64,000 bases of DNA from Gnetum montanum (GCA_015680685.1 MNCI01006062.1:666566-730565), one strand, 5' to 3'. Shown: positions 22,643 through 34,539, counted from the first letter of the stretch. Numbers and translations are program-made. Notes: a model not told the origin generated them from the sequence alone.

Positions 22643-25500
22643 ATGATTTCCTCAACCACCGCTATTACTACCTCAAACCTTGAGGTCTCCTTTTTGGTTC
22701 AGGGCACCACAGCTGCCAGGAAATCACCTAGCCTAGTGCTAGGGCCATGCCGATCTCTCAGGATCCAAAATCGATCACTTGAGAGCTTGGTACAACAAAC
22801 TGAGCTTTACAATTTTCTCTGCCCTAAGGTCCAGGCAAATCTGCCCTTAGATGCTCACGAACTCGAAGATAAACGTCACTTCGAGTTCCTCTACTACAAT
22901 GAAAGGGAATTTATTCCCACTCTTGGCATTTCCATTCCTCTGACGCAAACGTATCAGTGGATCTTAGATCAGTTGATACGAATAAGTAGGCCTAGGGAGT
23001 AGTGAGACACAACGTTTCACTATGACAAGGTGTTTCAAGATGGGTAAGAAGACTTGGATTCCCAATCTGAGGATGGGGGTCAAACTAACCTTGCCACCAT
23101 CCCTCCCACACCGTATTTCTAGTCAAACCCACTCTTTATGAATGTTTCCTTCATGATTACATTCACACCGTCACAACCTGCAGTTTCATTGGCAACGGGT
23201 AGCCGTGCCATGCCCTTGGCTTATCAAAATTCCTATTCCTCCGTCTCGTTTCCAGGCACTATCCCCCCACAAGCTGTTTACCAATCCATCCCTACATCAT
23301 ACCACACATCGATCACTGCTACCCTTCCTTATGTCCATACAGTACCTACATCGTAGTCACATACATTCTCTACATCTGTTCTGGTATCTACAGCTATCCC
23401 ACCATCAGCAGCAGGCCTAGCCCCATCCACGTGGTGGACCCCATTCACTCTTCCTACTTCACAACCTTCACAAATGTCACACTACATTCACCATCAAACG
23501 TACCAGGTCCCACAAGTGGTACAACCAAGCACGGGACTGTGGTATGCCCCACTGGTCATGCAAACAAACTAGCCCATGGTACCACCAGCGGCTGCTACTC
23601 CAACAACACCACCCACTGGGTGGTGGATAGCACAGGTGTAGGGGCTGCCCTAACGACACCACCTATGAGCCAGGTTGTTGCTCCTACCACGCCACCAATG
23701 GTGGCTGCCCTTATAACTCTGCAACTGTCTACATCGTCCCCTGGTGTGAACTAGGCATTTCAGCTTATCTAGACCCTTACTAAAGAAATTAAGCATATGA
23801 AAGCTACCGATTTTGACATGGTACAAGTCATGGATTTCTACCATGACGATCCCATCAACTTGGTAGTTCCCATGCTTGCGTTACCCCTGGGATGCCACTC
23901 CCCCACTTTACAAAATACAATGGGGAGGGTGATCACAACGCACATCTTGTAACATTAAGATCTGAGTCCCTTCTACTGCAACAATGGCTGCACACCATCA
24001 TCCACATCTTTACTATGTCTCTGATGGGAAAAGCTTTGGACTAGTACTGTGTACTCCCACGCTCTTCTATCTCAACCCTAGAAGAGCTGCTGACTCAGTT
24101 CGTAACTCATTTCAAGTATAACTTGAGACCAGAAGTTATGCTGAATCAGTTAATGAGCATGAAGCAAGATCCACTGGAAGTAGTCCAAACATTTATACAG
24201 TGGTGGAGCGCTATCCTGAATGAGATCTGCAAGTCTATCGTGCAGGCTCATCTACTGGCCATCTTTAAGGGTGCAGTGAACGACTTTATTAAGTGCAAAT
24301 TGTACTACCTCGCTCCATGAACTCTTAGTTAGGCTTTTGCCCAGACCAAGAGCATACAAGAAGCGACCGAGGCAAGTAAAGACTGAGCTTATGTTGCATA
24401 TAAGAACATGTATAACAAGAAGGACAAGGAGAAAGGCAAGGCCCCAATGGCCACGGTGGCCACCATGGCAAACGAGGCCAAGCCTAAAAACAATAACAAC
24501 AAAAAGGCGATCGTAGCACCAACTAACCCCATGCCCAACCTAGGCAATGCTGCTCAACTCTCCACATCGGCACTTGAAGCATCCACTCAGCCTAAGCCTA
24601 ATTTTGAGCATAAAGATCGCTCTAAATATACCCCACTGCCCATCAAGCCTTTAGAACTCCTAAAGCAATTACTGGGGACGAGGTACATTTAACACAAGTG
24701 GATGTTAGAGGAGGCAGCCAAAAGGCATCAAAGGTACTGTGAGCTCCTTAGGAACCCCTCCTTGGCCTTGCCCAATGAGTTGCTAGTTCATAAGAATTTC
24801 AGGCTGGAACAGTTCTGTGACTACCACCAACTATGTGGTCATGACATGGATTACTATTTAGCGTTAAAAGATGACATCCAAAGAATGATTGATCAAGGGA
24901 AGTTGGTTCTAGATGAAAGCAACCTTGTACATCTCAAGAATTAATCTATGCATGTTTACACAGATCCACTTAATGGCAACAATGTCAACTACATCATCAA
25001 CACCATTGGCGTAGACAATAATCCTGAACTGCCTTGGCAACCGTTTGTGGTTCGCATGCCTCAGCGTAGTGCATTGACACCAGCAATGGCTAACCAAATG
25101 CCACAACAACCGTTTGTCCTAAAGGTCCCTCGTTGGACAACCACCCCTACACCTTCTATAAACAAGACCGCACCACCACCCACACTAACACCGCAAACAC
25201 CATTCATCATGAGGGGGCCAAGCCACCCAGTTGTCCCTACCCCACATAAGATGGCACTACAACTTTCTAGTCTAAGGAAATGCGAAGAGCATTTGACAGG
25301 TGAAGCAGCAACAGAATGTACCACCCCAAGTCCTTCCAAGCCTACTCCCTTGTCCTCTGCATCTACGTTCACCTCGTAACCAAAAGCTAACGCTGCTATG
25401 CATGAGTGGTCATCGCCACCTCACCCGAAAGGATCTACCCCCAGACCCAAAACTGTTCCTCCTTAGGAGATTCATCTCCTAGGAAGAATGGAAGAGGAGA
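22643..25500 (+). pseudogene. Element E: Gag polyprotein (broken)
   Basis: Starts at an ATG (MISSTTAITT) after a leader of about 240 bp. In order: an N-terminal region (22643-23002) with conserved-looking LYNFLCPKVQ and YNEREFIPTLG; a Pro/Thr/Ser-rich low-complexity region (23140-23760); the capsid (about 23900-24330, with HNAHLVTLR and DPLEVVQTFIQ); a Lys/Ala-rich linker; and a C-terminal zinc-finger-like FCDYHQLCGHDMDYY followed by IQRMIDQGKL (24815-24915), the pattern usual at the end of Tat-lineage Gag. More Pro/Thr-rich sequence follows before protease. At least six stops or frame shifts break it. Confidence 0.8.
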
Positions 25501-25779
25501 AGGGTAGTAAACAACAGGAAGGTGGACATGACCTTTTAAGTGATCTTACTTAAGTTAAGCAAGCTCTAAAAAAAAAGAACATAATGTTGAGCCTGTACGA
25601 CCTGATAATGACTTCCACTGCACACTGTGAGCCTTTGGTTCACATGTTAATGATAATACCAGTTGATGAGAACATGCCAGTAGAAGAGAAAGCAATTCAC
25701 TTGGTTATAGTTCCTTCTACGCCTGGAGAATCGTAGCCATCCCAATTGACATTCTGTGACGAATCCATTAGGGAAGATC

Positions 25780-26140
25780 CTGAAAAGGGTCAAGTGACTA
25801 CAGCACCTCTATTCCTCACAATTTGAGTCAGCCAACTGAAGATCCAAAGGGTACACGTTGATGATGGGGCTGCTACGAATGTCATCCCATTCCCCATTGT
25901 GGATAAACTAAGTTTGGTAGACCAAATAAAACCCACGACAACATCATGTTTGAAGTCATTCAATGGGGCACAGGTCATGGTGAAAGGCACTATTCACATT
26001 GACTTTGTCATAGGGGACCATTTTCCCACAAATGCAACGTTTATTGTGGTGGAAGAGATGCCCGGGTTTAACCTAATCTTGGGGAGGTCTTGGTTAGCCC
26101 AACTTAGGATCGTCTCTTCACCCATACATTAGGAAATCCA
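25780..26140 (+). pseudogene. Element E: aspartic protease (broken)
   Basis: Tat-type retropepsin. RVHVDDGAATNVIPFPIVDK carries the active-site D-D-G-A (about 25850-25890), and FNLILGRSWLAQL (26070-26105) is the C-terminal hydrophobic-Gly motif. The frame from 25899 to 26132 is open, and a stop sits near 25824. After SSPIH a stop is followed by short readable stretches. The polyprotein linker to RT resumes far away, at about 32230, because foreign sequence has been added in between. Confidence 0.8.
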
Positions 26141-26703
26141 TCTCTACCCTATGTAGGCAGGGACGTGGTGATCTGTTGGCACATTTTGGCCATTTCATGG
26201 AACAGCAAGAGTAGATACTAGAAAAAGACAACTTGTAAAAGAATGTATGGTTGAAAATTTGAAAATAAACATGTGGCTTTAAGATTATGGGTTGCTTAAA
26301 CTCTAGTAGTCCTTGATTGAAGAACAAGGCACATTCTTAACTACCTAAGATGGAACAAAGAAAAGAATGACATGATTAGAATGCAACAAAAGATACAAAA
26401 TCTAGTAAGAAGATGGAATAATGAAATGATTAAGATCCAACTTAAGTAGATTAACATGCTTCATGCATTATTTCAACTCTGAGTACCCTTCCATCCACTA
26501 AGGCATATTCTTAACACATGTTGCCTCACCATTGAAAGGTGATCATCACCGCAGCTTTCGGATTTTCTGCAAATGAGCATGGTTGCAGTGGCAACAGTAA
26601 TAGGAGGTGGCTTGTTTTCTTGCAAGCAAACCTAGATACACTAAGTGGCTATCATCAAACATCATGGTGCAAAAGAAGAAAAACTCCAACTGATATCAAT
26701 TGA
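26141..26703. other. No gene recognised
   Basis: Junction zone between the protease of element E and the PPR fragment. A few codons of protease tail may persist to about 26200. The rest is A-rich and without a recognisable reading frame. Confidence 0.4.
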
Positions 26704-27320
26704 TACGCCAAACTGTTGCAGTCATGCGTTGATGGGTTACGTCACAGCAATTGCAAGCCAAATTGATGGTAGCAGGACTAATCCAACAACAACAAAGTGC
26801 TATTTTGTGGACCAAACTTATGGGCCTATATTGCCTTTGTGGGTTTCTGGACGAAGCACGTAAAGCATTTTATGAGGGAGAATTGCACCTTCACAGCAAA
26901 ATAGATGATGTCTACCTTTGGAACATCATCATCAAAGCTCTCGTCCGCCATGACCAGCATCAAAAAGTTCTATTTCTTTTCTATCAAATGCACGTTCATA
27001 GATTCTTTGCAGATGCTCACACTTTTTCCAGTGCTCTGAAATCATGTGCAGCATTGAGGGATCTGCAGACGGCAAAGCAAATTCATGTCCACATTGTTAA
27101 AAATGGTTTCGGGGAAAATCAGTTCATGGCCACCATGTTACTGGACTTGTATGCTTAATGCGGTTGCGTGGAATCTGCTTGTGCGATTTTCCAAAGTATT
27201 TCAGAGCAAGATTCGGTGCTTTTGGGTGCTCTTCTGGCCGCATTTGCTCTGAATTGCAGGCGTAGTGAGGCCATCAGGGTTTTTCGCAGGTTTCTGCAGC
27301 AAGGGTTTGTAGGGTTTTGA
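26704..27320 (+). pseudogene. PPR protein gene fragment (pseudogene)
   Basis: Pentatricopeptide repeat proteins bind organellar RNA in plants. Here YAKLLQSCVDGLRHS (26704) opens the fragment, a one-base shift follows near 26745, then comes a 135-codon open stretch (26751-27158) with typical repeats: LWTKLMGLYCLCGFLDEARK, DVYLWNIIIKALVRH, DAHTFSSALKSCAALRDLQ and AKQIHVHIVKNGF. A TAA replaces the usual Lys in the MYAKCG-type motif (LLDLYA*CGCVESA), and readable coding goes on to about 27320 (AIFQSISEQDSVLLGALLAA). Only about five repeats remain, so it is truncated at both ends. It lies inside element E, next to fragment F. Confidence 0.8.
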
Positions 27321-27965
27321 GTCAGAATCAAAATTTGTAGCAGAGCAGTGGTGGAAAGAGCAGTGGCAGCAGAGCAATGGTAGTGCAATGGAGGCCGAGC
27401 AGTGGTGGAATGGTGGCCATCGTGGCCGTCTTCACTGACTGAATCGTGAAACATGGCCCCTGGAAGAGTTGAAGCCATACGAAATAGTTGCAGTGGCATC
27501 AGCAACAAACCGACGGCGGCGACAATCGCGGAAGAGCTGGAAGAGAAGACTTCAGGCTAGGCCAAAGCCTTGCTTCACAGTGCGCGAGTGAAGGATAGAG
27601 ACACGCGGCCGTGATCTGTTGTTGTTCAGGGGATCATTGTTCTCTCAGGAGCGCACACTCTTGGACACTGCCACAAGGAGAGATCAGGATTTGAAGGACC
27701 TAGATCTGGGCTTGAATATTTTTTTTCTTTTACTTCACAAAGAACAAATCAAATAGCAAATCTCTGATAAAAAAGGGCCCTGCTGGAAAAATGTTTATGT
27801 GTTTTTGAGGGTTAGATTACATGATTTTATAATACCATCCTACCACCACCTCCTATATTGCCAAGAAAAAGCAAAATAAAGAGGATATATATGTATGGAA
27901 TAAGTTGCAACTATAGCTTGTATTTCTATGTATCTTAGTGATTGTATTTTAATTTTCTATGATAT
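27321..27965. other. No gene recognised; GC-richer patch
   Basis: Unusually G-rich at first, with repeated GCAGTGG and GTGG words (27340-27420), then mixed sequence up to the LTR start of fragment F. It may be flanking DNA that came with the PPR fragment. I could not match it elsewhere in the window. Confidence 0.4.
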
Positions 27966-29441
27966 TGTAACCACCAAGGCCACTTGTCAACTACAACCTC
28001 TTTTTCTCTATGGTGGTTACAACCATCCAAGATTTTTTGTAACTTACCTAACTTGTTGGGCAAGTAATCTCCTAATTGGTTGGCCAAGTTACTTGGGAGA
28101 GAAGATAGGTAAGATATTTTTGAATATGTAACTTACCTAACTACCTTTGAACCCTATAAAAAGGGCTTCAGGGGTCAAAGAGGAGGCATCATCATATTGG
28201 GATTTTTGGGAGGTCTCATACATTACACTTTTGAGAAGACATTGGGATCACACTTGGGCTCTCACTTGGAGACACACTTGGGATCTTGAGAAGAGCTTTG
28301 TAAAGAAGAAATTGTGAACGATTGCTTGTGGGATGGCTTGCTAGAATAAAGATTTCAGCCTCTTTGTCATGGTCCTATGAGTTATGTATTTTATTTTTTG
28401 TTTTGTTTAAATTGTTTAGCTAGTGGTTTAGATAGTATCATCCTTGGCAAGTAATTTTGGGATTTTTAGATTGCTCTTATTGTTCTTGTTGCCCAATAGG
28501 AATTTCTGTTAAAATTTTGCCATAGAAGCGCTTGTGTTCAAAAAGCCTTGAGAGCATTTTAGTAGTAAATTTCGTTATTGTGCAACGTTTGGGAACTGCT
28601 ATTGGATTGTTGGAAGAGAGCCTCTGTTTGTAGTCACGCCGTGGAACAATTTGGTAGTCGAGAGGGTTCAGAAAATCTTTGGTATTTTGATGGGACCAGA
28701 ATAGCTTCTTTTTATCTTTAGAGTGATTTTCCGTGTTATTTCAATCAGAAATTGTCAAGTCTTTTAAAGGTTCTGTTTAAATGCAATCGTTGACATCTAC
28801 TGTCTAGCCAAAATGGAGTCTCGTACATGGTAGTTTACGCAGCAATTTTTGGTAGTACAGTAGGATTGTCTTGAAGATATTGCTTGTTTGAGTCTTGGAA
28901 GTTTGAACAATTCATAGATATTGAATTTGGAATAGCTTTATTGCGAAGTGTTTACTCGTGTCATTTTACCTTGTTTAAATATTTGAGGTCCACACAAATC
29001 TGCTTTCTTTTCTTTCTGTCTATTTCCTTTGAATCTTGCTCTATTTCTAGTTTTCTTGTGGAACTATATATCTCTCTCTGGGGAAAATTAGGAGTAGATT
29101 TGCGGAGTTGTGCTCAAATGTTTATGCAAAATTTTACTTGTTACAAGCAGGTATTATAGGGACCGCATAGACTAGGTAGTTTGAACAAAATAGGAAACTC
29201 TCAATAACTCACAGTACTTGATAAAGTTGGCTGAATCTCTTAAAGTAAGTCATTTGTATTTCACACACACGCAATCGTTACATTGCACACAACCGCACGC
29301 CGCAACAGCACACACACATACTCACATTAACTACTGAGTTATTTGGAGGTATCTGGGCCTTGGTGTAGCCAGAGACCAGCGGGCACCTAAATCCTGTTCG
29401 AGGACACTCGTTGGCGGTCGTGTCCCAAACGGTTACCAATA
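27966..29441 (+). repeat. Element F: 5' LTR
   Basis: About 1.48 kb, from TGTAACCACC to near CCAATA. It has a TATA box CCTATAAAAAGGG (28153-28165) with a following transcript-like leader, then long homology to the element B LTR, for example CTGGGGAAAATTAGGAG, GTTGTGCTCAAATG and GGGCCTTGGTGTAGCCAGAG. A CA-rich stretch (29262-29320) precedes the end. No partner 3' LTR is present. Confidence 0.75.
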
Positions 29442-29448
29442 GTTCTTT

Positions 29449-29466
29449 TGGCGCTAGAAGGAGGGT
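29449..29466 (+). promoter_or_regulatory. Element F: primer binding site
   Basis: TGGCGCTAGAAGGAGGGT lies 7 bases after the LTR end. It is the best preserved of the three Tat-type sites in the window. Confidence 0.7.
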
Positions 29467-29566
29467 TGAAAATTAAGCCTCTAGGTTCATAAGCCTTATA
29501 ATTTTAGCACATCAACAATTTTTTATTGTTATAAAGGCGGAAGAAATTAGATACTATTTTCAGTTC

Positions 29567-30370
29567 ATGACTAAGAATATTGATAGTTTGGAAAGTTTCA
29601 AAGTTTCAAAGGATATTCTAGATTCTAAGACTGATTCTTCATCAAAAGAAGAACCAACGAAAGTTTTTGAATTGGGAACAAGTAGTGGAGTGAAAACTAG
29701 AAGATCAAGAAGATCACCCATTATCTCTGGTTTGTCAATTCGTAAGAGAAGATCTAGAAAGTCTAAGAGTTCAACATTTCAAAGGAATAGGATGGCAAAT
29801 CCTTGGCAAGGAGTTACACCATTAGGATTTCAAAATTACAATGATATTTCTAAGGTAGTTTACAAATATTTGCCTAAGCCTTTCATTCCTGGAAAAGCTT
29901 ATTTAGCTGAAGAATATATTCACATTTTTGAGTTAGCTTTAGCTCATGCAAATATTCAACATGAAGATCAAGCTTGTAGGTTGTTTGTATCAAATCTAAA
30001 GGATATGGCTCAGATTTGGTATTCAAACTTACCAAGCAATAGTATTACAAGTTGGGATGACATGAAGAATCTTTTCTTGGCCCAGTTTGGTAATCAATTA
30101 GATCAACAACAACTATATTGTGGGCTAATACAAGCTAAGCAAGGAGTTAAAGAGTCAATTAGAGATTTCAATATTAAGTTTCAACGAATTTGTGGACTCT
30201 TTCAAAGACAATATAGGCCATCAGAAGAAATGCTTAAGGAAATTTACCTTAAGGTTGTCAACCCCAACATTTCAATTTGGTTAAGAAGAACTCCAAACTT
30301 AACTACACTAAATGACTACTTTAGTGAAGCTATACAACTAGAGAAACAGTTGAACTTGAATCTTGAATGA
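29567..30370 (+). CDS. Element F: Gag protein, open frame of 267 codons
   Basis: The longest undisturbed retroelement ORF here. Residues 1-85 are basic and Ser/Arg-rich (TRRSRRSPI, RKRRSRKSKSS). Residues 105-235 form a Retrotrans_gag-type capsid: AYLAEEYIHIFELALAHANI, MAQIWYSNLPSNSITSWDDM, FLAQFGNQLD, then RDFNIKFQRICGLF. It ends EKQLNLNLE before a TGA. Sequence homologous to element B continues only to about 30390, so pol is missing and the copy depends on other elements at best. The ATG is the first in frame, about 100 bp after the primer site. Whether the stop is natural or caused by a change cannot be told, because element B is also broken there. Confidence 0.8.
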   Translation: MTKNIDSLESFKVSKDILDSKTDSSSKEEPTKVFELGTSSGVKTRRSRRSPIISGLSIRKRRSRKSKSSTFQRNRMANPWQGVTPLGFQNYNDISKVVYKYLPKPFIPGKAYLAEEYIHIFELALAHANIQHEDQACRLFVSNLKDMAQIWYSNLPSNSITSWDDMKNLFLAQFGNQLDQQQLYCGLIQAKQGVKESIRDFNIKFQRICGLFQRQYRPSEEMLKEIYLKVVNPNISIWLRRTPNLTTLNDYFSEAIQLEKQLNLNLE

Positions 30371-30650
30371 ACAACATGTTGTACAGGTGGTAGTAATTAT
30401 ATTTAGGCATTTCTTAGATCCAAGTCAGATGCCTCAAGCTTTTTGTATGTTGACTAGATCCTCCTACCTACTCGCCCCCAATTACCCCATCAGTCAAAAA
30501 TCTCTGAATACCCCAATTTGCCCTAGGCAGCAGGGTTTTTGTAATTGCGGCTATTGCCTTCATCGATAAGTGTGACCAAATGATCATACTAAAGTGCTGA
30601 AGGAGGAATTGTAGGAAGTCCTGCATGCATTCTCGGAACTAGATCGCTTA

Positions 30651-31649
30651 CTACTGCACATGCGCATGGGGTAGAGGAATGTTGGCCACCGGTTCGCTTA
30701 GGTAGCATAAAATCCCTACAATTTCTAAGATAATCAAGATGGCTCTTAACAGCACCCTGCACAACACAATGGAAAATGTTAACATTATGTTCAAGTGGAA
30801 TTCACATGTAGCTTAGTAGGATTAGCCGTTTGCAAATAGCATAGCGTAACTCTTTCCTTGCATATAGCGTAGTAGAACCACAAGGACGATAGCGTAGTAA
30901 CACGATACCACTGATGCATTGACCAAGAGGTCTCACAACACACTGACCTAGTATAGAAAAAAATAAAATTAAATACAAATTTTAAACAAGAAAGAATTTA
31001 ATATGCTGCAGTCATTTCAAAAAATCCTGACGTACAAAATGATTTGCGCTACGCTATGTTAGACACGTGTTACACTATCAAATCTCGCATGTGGCCAAAC
31101 CCTCCTAAGGGTCATATGCTATGCTATTTGCATGCTAACTTGCCAGAATTACCTAAGCCTCTGTGGTGAGGCAGTCACAACGATGGTGGTCTGGGCAATA
31201 TTGCATGCAACCTTAGCGCAGCGTCCGTACACTTGTTGTGGCCGAATTGGCAACATTGACGGTGTAATGGCCAAAACAACAACCAAAACAGTGACAGAAG
31301 ATATGGATTTTTTAATACAAAAAAACAAAAAAAAGAAAGTAGAGAAAACAATAGCAATAGGGAAAACAAAGGTAGTGTAGTAGCTTACCAGGCTGATGGA
31401 GTCTCCTCTTGTATCGCGACAGGCGGCTGCGACAGATGTCCCAGGGTGTCTTTCACCTCGTCCACCTTGGCGAGCGTTAGGTGTTTGTGTTCTCTTTTAG
31501 GTGTCATCATCTTGGTTGCAGATTCTTTCTTAGTCGTTACACTGAATCGTTTATTCTTTGTCAATACAACTACTCTACGCTCTGGGTGTGAGTTCTATGT
31601 TTACAATGAAAATGACGAGTTTACCAGGGGTAAACCCCTATTTATAGCC
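30651..31649 (-). other. Possible antisense spliced unit inside element E
   Basis: On the minus strand: a good TATA box (GGCTATAAATAGGGG, 31635-31649), then ATGATG at 31510 opening a short exon (MMTPKREHKHLTLAKVDEVK...), a donor CTG/GTAAGC at 31388, AT/T-rich sequence, and an acceptor TTGTGCAG at 30757. Joined, the frame continues 35 more codons, including a hydrophobic run (VLLRAILIILEIVGILCYL), to a TAG at 30651. This would be a small protein of about 77 residues with one membrane segment. Splicing is inferred only. Another frame of exon 2 is also open. Several GCGTAG words like those of the element E LTR lie in the intron. Confidence 0.35.
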
Positions 31650-31796
31650 AATGCAGTAAAAAGGAACTTGCCATTTCACACTCCAATTAATGTGGGATGC
31701 TCCGTATAGCATAGAACTCCTGCCATAGCATAGCAGCACTGTTTGCATTGTGGCAGGTGGGCCCAACCAAAAATTTCGTCCCACCTTAACTAGTCA

Positions 31797-32130
31797 CTTA
31801 CCTTTGCAACAATAACTCGTTTGTGGTTCACAAAGACTTTAAACTAATACTTACCATCACAAGCATAACTCATTAGCCATCTGTTAAGACCTTAAACTAA
31901 TACTTTTAACTCACAAGCATAACTCGTTAGCGGTCCATGAAGACCCTAAACTAATACTTTTAACTTATAAACATAACCTGTTAACGGTCTGCAAAGACCT
32001 TAAACTAATACTTTTAATTCACAAACCTAACCCGTTACCGGTCCGCAAAGACCTTAAACTAGCAGTTACGGCTTACAGTTCAACCAAGATAGCAGTCCGC
32101 TACAATCTTAAACTAGCGGCTTGCGAATTT
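31797..32130 (+). repeat. Tandem repeat array 1 of element E
   Basis: About five diverged units of roughly 55-60 bp built around CATAACTCGTTAGCGGTCC, a GCAAAGACCTTAAACTA core and a TACTTTTAACTCACAA word. It lies between protease and RT. The GACCTTAAACTA core recurs in array 2 (35757-36170). Confidence 0.8.
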
Positions 32131-32600
32131 GGCATGACAGTTAACAATTATTTAAACCATTTCATATTTCATCGTTGCTTTGTAAGTGTTTACTATGCAT
32201 TGTTGCTACAAACAGGTATCACTTGACTTCGCATTTATGTTATTGTGGCAGGTTGAACAAGAATGGTCATGCATCATGATCTATCTTCACCTCTAGCCTT
32301 GGCAGGTCTACATGGCAAGCTTACAAGACAACTGAACCTAGAGTCAATAGACTAGGAATCATCCACTGATAGCATTATCACATCCTTAGAAACATCCCCA
32401 GACTGGCCTGAACATTTGGTCCAAGCCCTAGATTTAGAGGCTGGGGATGTGACTAAGGACCCTCTCATTGAAACACCTGTGACTACATACAGGGGAAAAA
32501 TAAAAATGTTAAAACTTAGCTCCCTCCTAGATTTGCAAACACACAAAGATGTATCCAAGATCCTGTAAGATAACATCAAAGTATTCGCATGGTCTTATAA
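32131..32600 (+). pseudogene. Element E: protease-RT linker (broken)
   Basis: After the repeat array, a TTATTGTGGCAG (about 32250) could serve as a splice acceptor. Downstream sequence reads as polyprotein linker, for example the KVFAWSYNDMPGLD motif at 32580-32620 that immediately precedes RT in many Ty3/gypsy elements. Introns between gag-pro and RT are known from Ogre elements of the Tat lineage. Splicing here is inference. Confidence 0.5.
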
Positions 32601-33540
32601 TGACATGCCAGGATTAGATTCGAAAATTATACAGCATAACATTGTCTTACACTTGCATGTGAAGGCAGTTAAACAAAAAGCTTGCAAGACTAAGCTAGAG
32701 ATTGCACTGGCCGTACGTAATGAAATCACTAAGCTGTATCAAGCTGGTTTCATCCAGGCAGTTGATTACTTAGAATGGGTGTTGAACATCATTGTAGTTT
32801 CAAAGAAAATGGAAGGAATACGAATCTGTATAGAATTCTAGGATTTGAACAAAGAAATGATCAAAGATGACTTTCCATTGTCGATTATTGATCAACTCAT
32901 TGACATTACGGTTGGTCACGCTCTACTATCCTTCATGGACAGTTTCTCTAGCTACAATCAAATTTGTATCAACCTAGAGCATCAGCTAACAATGACTTTC
33001 GTGATCCCATGGGGTACCTTCTGTTACACCATGATGCCCTTTAGACTCAAGAACCCTGGAGCAACCTACTAAAGAGCCATGACATACGTCTTTAGTGACT
33101 ACATCCTAGAAACACTAAATGATTATGTGGATGACATAGCGGTCAAATCTAAAGAGGCTGTTGACCATCTCAACGATCTAGGTGTAGTTCTCAAATGTTG
33201 CCAGATGCATGACTTACGCCTCAACCCAAAAAAATGTGTCTTCAGGGTAAGAATTAGATGCATGCTAGGGTTTGTGGTATCGAAGGCTGGAATACAAGTG
33301 GACCTTGACAAAGTTAAGGCCATCATTAGTCTAGCACCCCCTACAAACCTTGAAGAATTACGCGGGTTGCAAGGTAGGGTAAAGTTCATTAGGAGGTTTA
33401 TAGCAAAATTGATTGACAAGTTACACCCCATGCAACACTTACTAAAGAAAGGGGTTAACTTTGAATGGATAGCACAATGCCAACAAGTCTTTGATGAGCT
33501 AAAGAAAGAGCTTTTACATCTCCCAACTGTTTACCCACCG
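32601..33540 (+). pseudogene. Element E: Tat-lineage reverse transcriptase (broken)
   Basis: RT from VRNEITKLYQAGFIQAV through KDDFPLSIIDQLID, SFMDSFSSYNQICI, WGTFCYTMMPFRLKNPGATY and the catalytic YVDD (33124-33135, intact) to RGLQGRVKFIRRFIAKL. It is open in three pieces (32605-32841, 32845-33072, 33079-33543) separated by single stops in one frame, e.g. TAA where Gln is usual after GATY (33070). The FCYTMMPF and LEELRGLQGR patterns, together with the second RNase H that follows, place it in the Tat lineage. Confidence 0.9.
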
Positions 33541-33850
33541 TAGAGGGATAAGCCTTTCTACATCTACCTTACCACCTCAGACATGTCTATCACAGCACTG
33601 TTATGTTAGAAAAGAGATGACAGCTTTGAGATTCTAGTGTATTACCTAAGTCATGCATTGATAGCATATGAGGCAAAATACAATGAGGTGGAAAGAAATT
33701 GCCTTGCCCTAGTGTTTGCATTAAAAAGTCGAGGCATTATCTGTTTCGTAGCAAAGTTACCATTATTTGCAAAAACAATGTACTTCGAGCTATTACGAAC
33801 AATCTATACAAGAGCAGCAGGATAGCCTGGTGGAAATTCATAAGCATGAA
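33541..33850 (+). pseudogene. Element E: RNase H following RT (broken)
   Basis: The ordinary Ty3/gypsy RNase H: FYIYLTTSDMSITALL (catalytic Asp region), then YLSHALIAYEAKYNEVERNC with the conserved Glu. A stop at 33541, another near 33608 and a frame change near 33735 break it; coding continues in the next frame (YLFRSKVTIICKNN). Shorter than usual and probably non-functional even before decay, as in other Tat elements. Confidence 0.75.
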
Positions 33851-33959
33851 ATTCGATTTGTATTATGTGACCCAATTGTCGACGAAGGGTCAAGGTATAG
33901 CTACGCAACTCACGACCTTACCTGTTGACAATCGGGCAATCATAGAACCCGAATTCCTT

Positions 33960-34420
33960 GATGAGCACGTTAGCACTATCAATGTCGTCCCATTGCATTT
34001 AGAGGCTACATTACATTTCGACAGCACCTCGACTATGCAAGGTGGTAGTGCAGTTTCCGTAATTATGTTCCCCTCTCAGGATATTCAACCGTTTGCTTAT
34101 CATTTCGTGTTCCTTTGTACGAACAATGTGGTAGAGTACGAAGGACTCCTTAGGGGCCTCCTAGAAGCCCGAGCATTAAAAATTCAACACCTGGCAATTT
34201 GCGGTGATTCACAACTCGTTGTCAATCAAATCATTGAGGTCTATGCCTGCAAAGCTACCCATTTACAACCCTATTGTGACCTAGCCAAAAGTTTGCTTAA
34301 ATAATTTGCAACAATGGATGTTCAACATGTGCCATGTAATGAGAACATTGTAGTAGATACCTTGGCCATCCTAGCATTAAATGTGCCACCACATCTATTC
34401 GCCAACTTGCGTGCTTCGAT
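33960..34420 (+). pseudogene. Element E: additional (archaeal-like) RNase H
   Basis: A second RNase H domain characteristic of the Tat lineage. LHFDSTSTMQGGSAVSVIMF has the first Asp, CTNNVVEYEGLLRGLLEA the Glu, ICGDSQLVVNQIIEVY the third acidic residue, and HVPCNENIVVDTLAILAL (about 34330) the last Asp after one in-frame stop. The frame 33699-34304 is open for 201 codons. It follows the ordinary RNase H and precedes integrase, the classic order, unlike element B. Confidence 0.85.
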
Positions 34421-34539
34421 AACTGAGTGTATAGAGCCTATCACTCAAGCGGTACAGGTCACCTTTGTAAGAACTGCGGATACCCAGGAGTGGTACACCA
34501 ACATTAAAGCCTATCTATAGCATGGTGAACCCCCATGCG

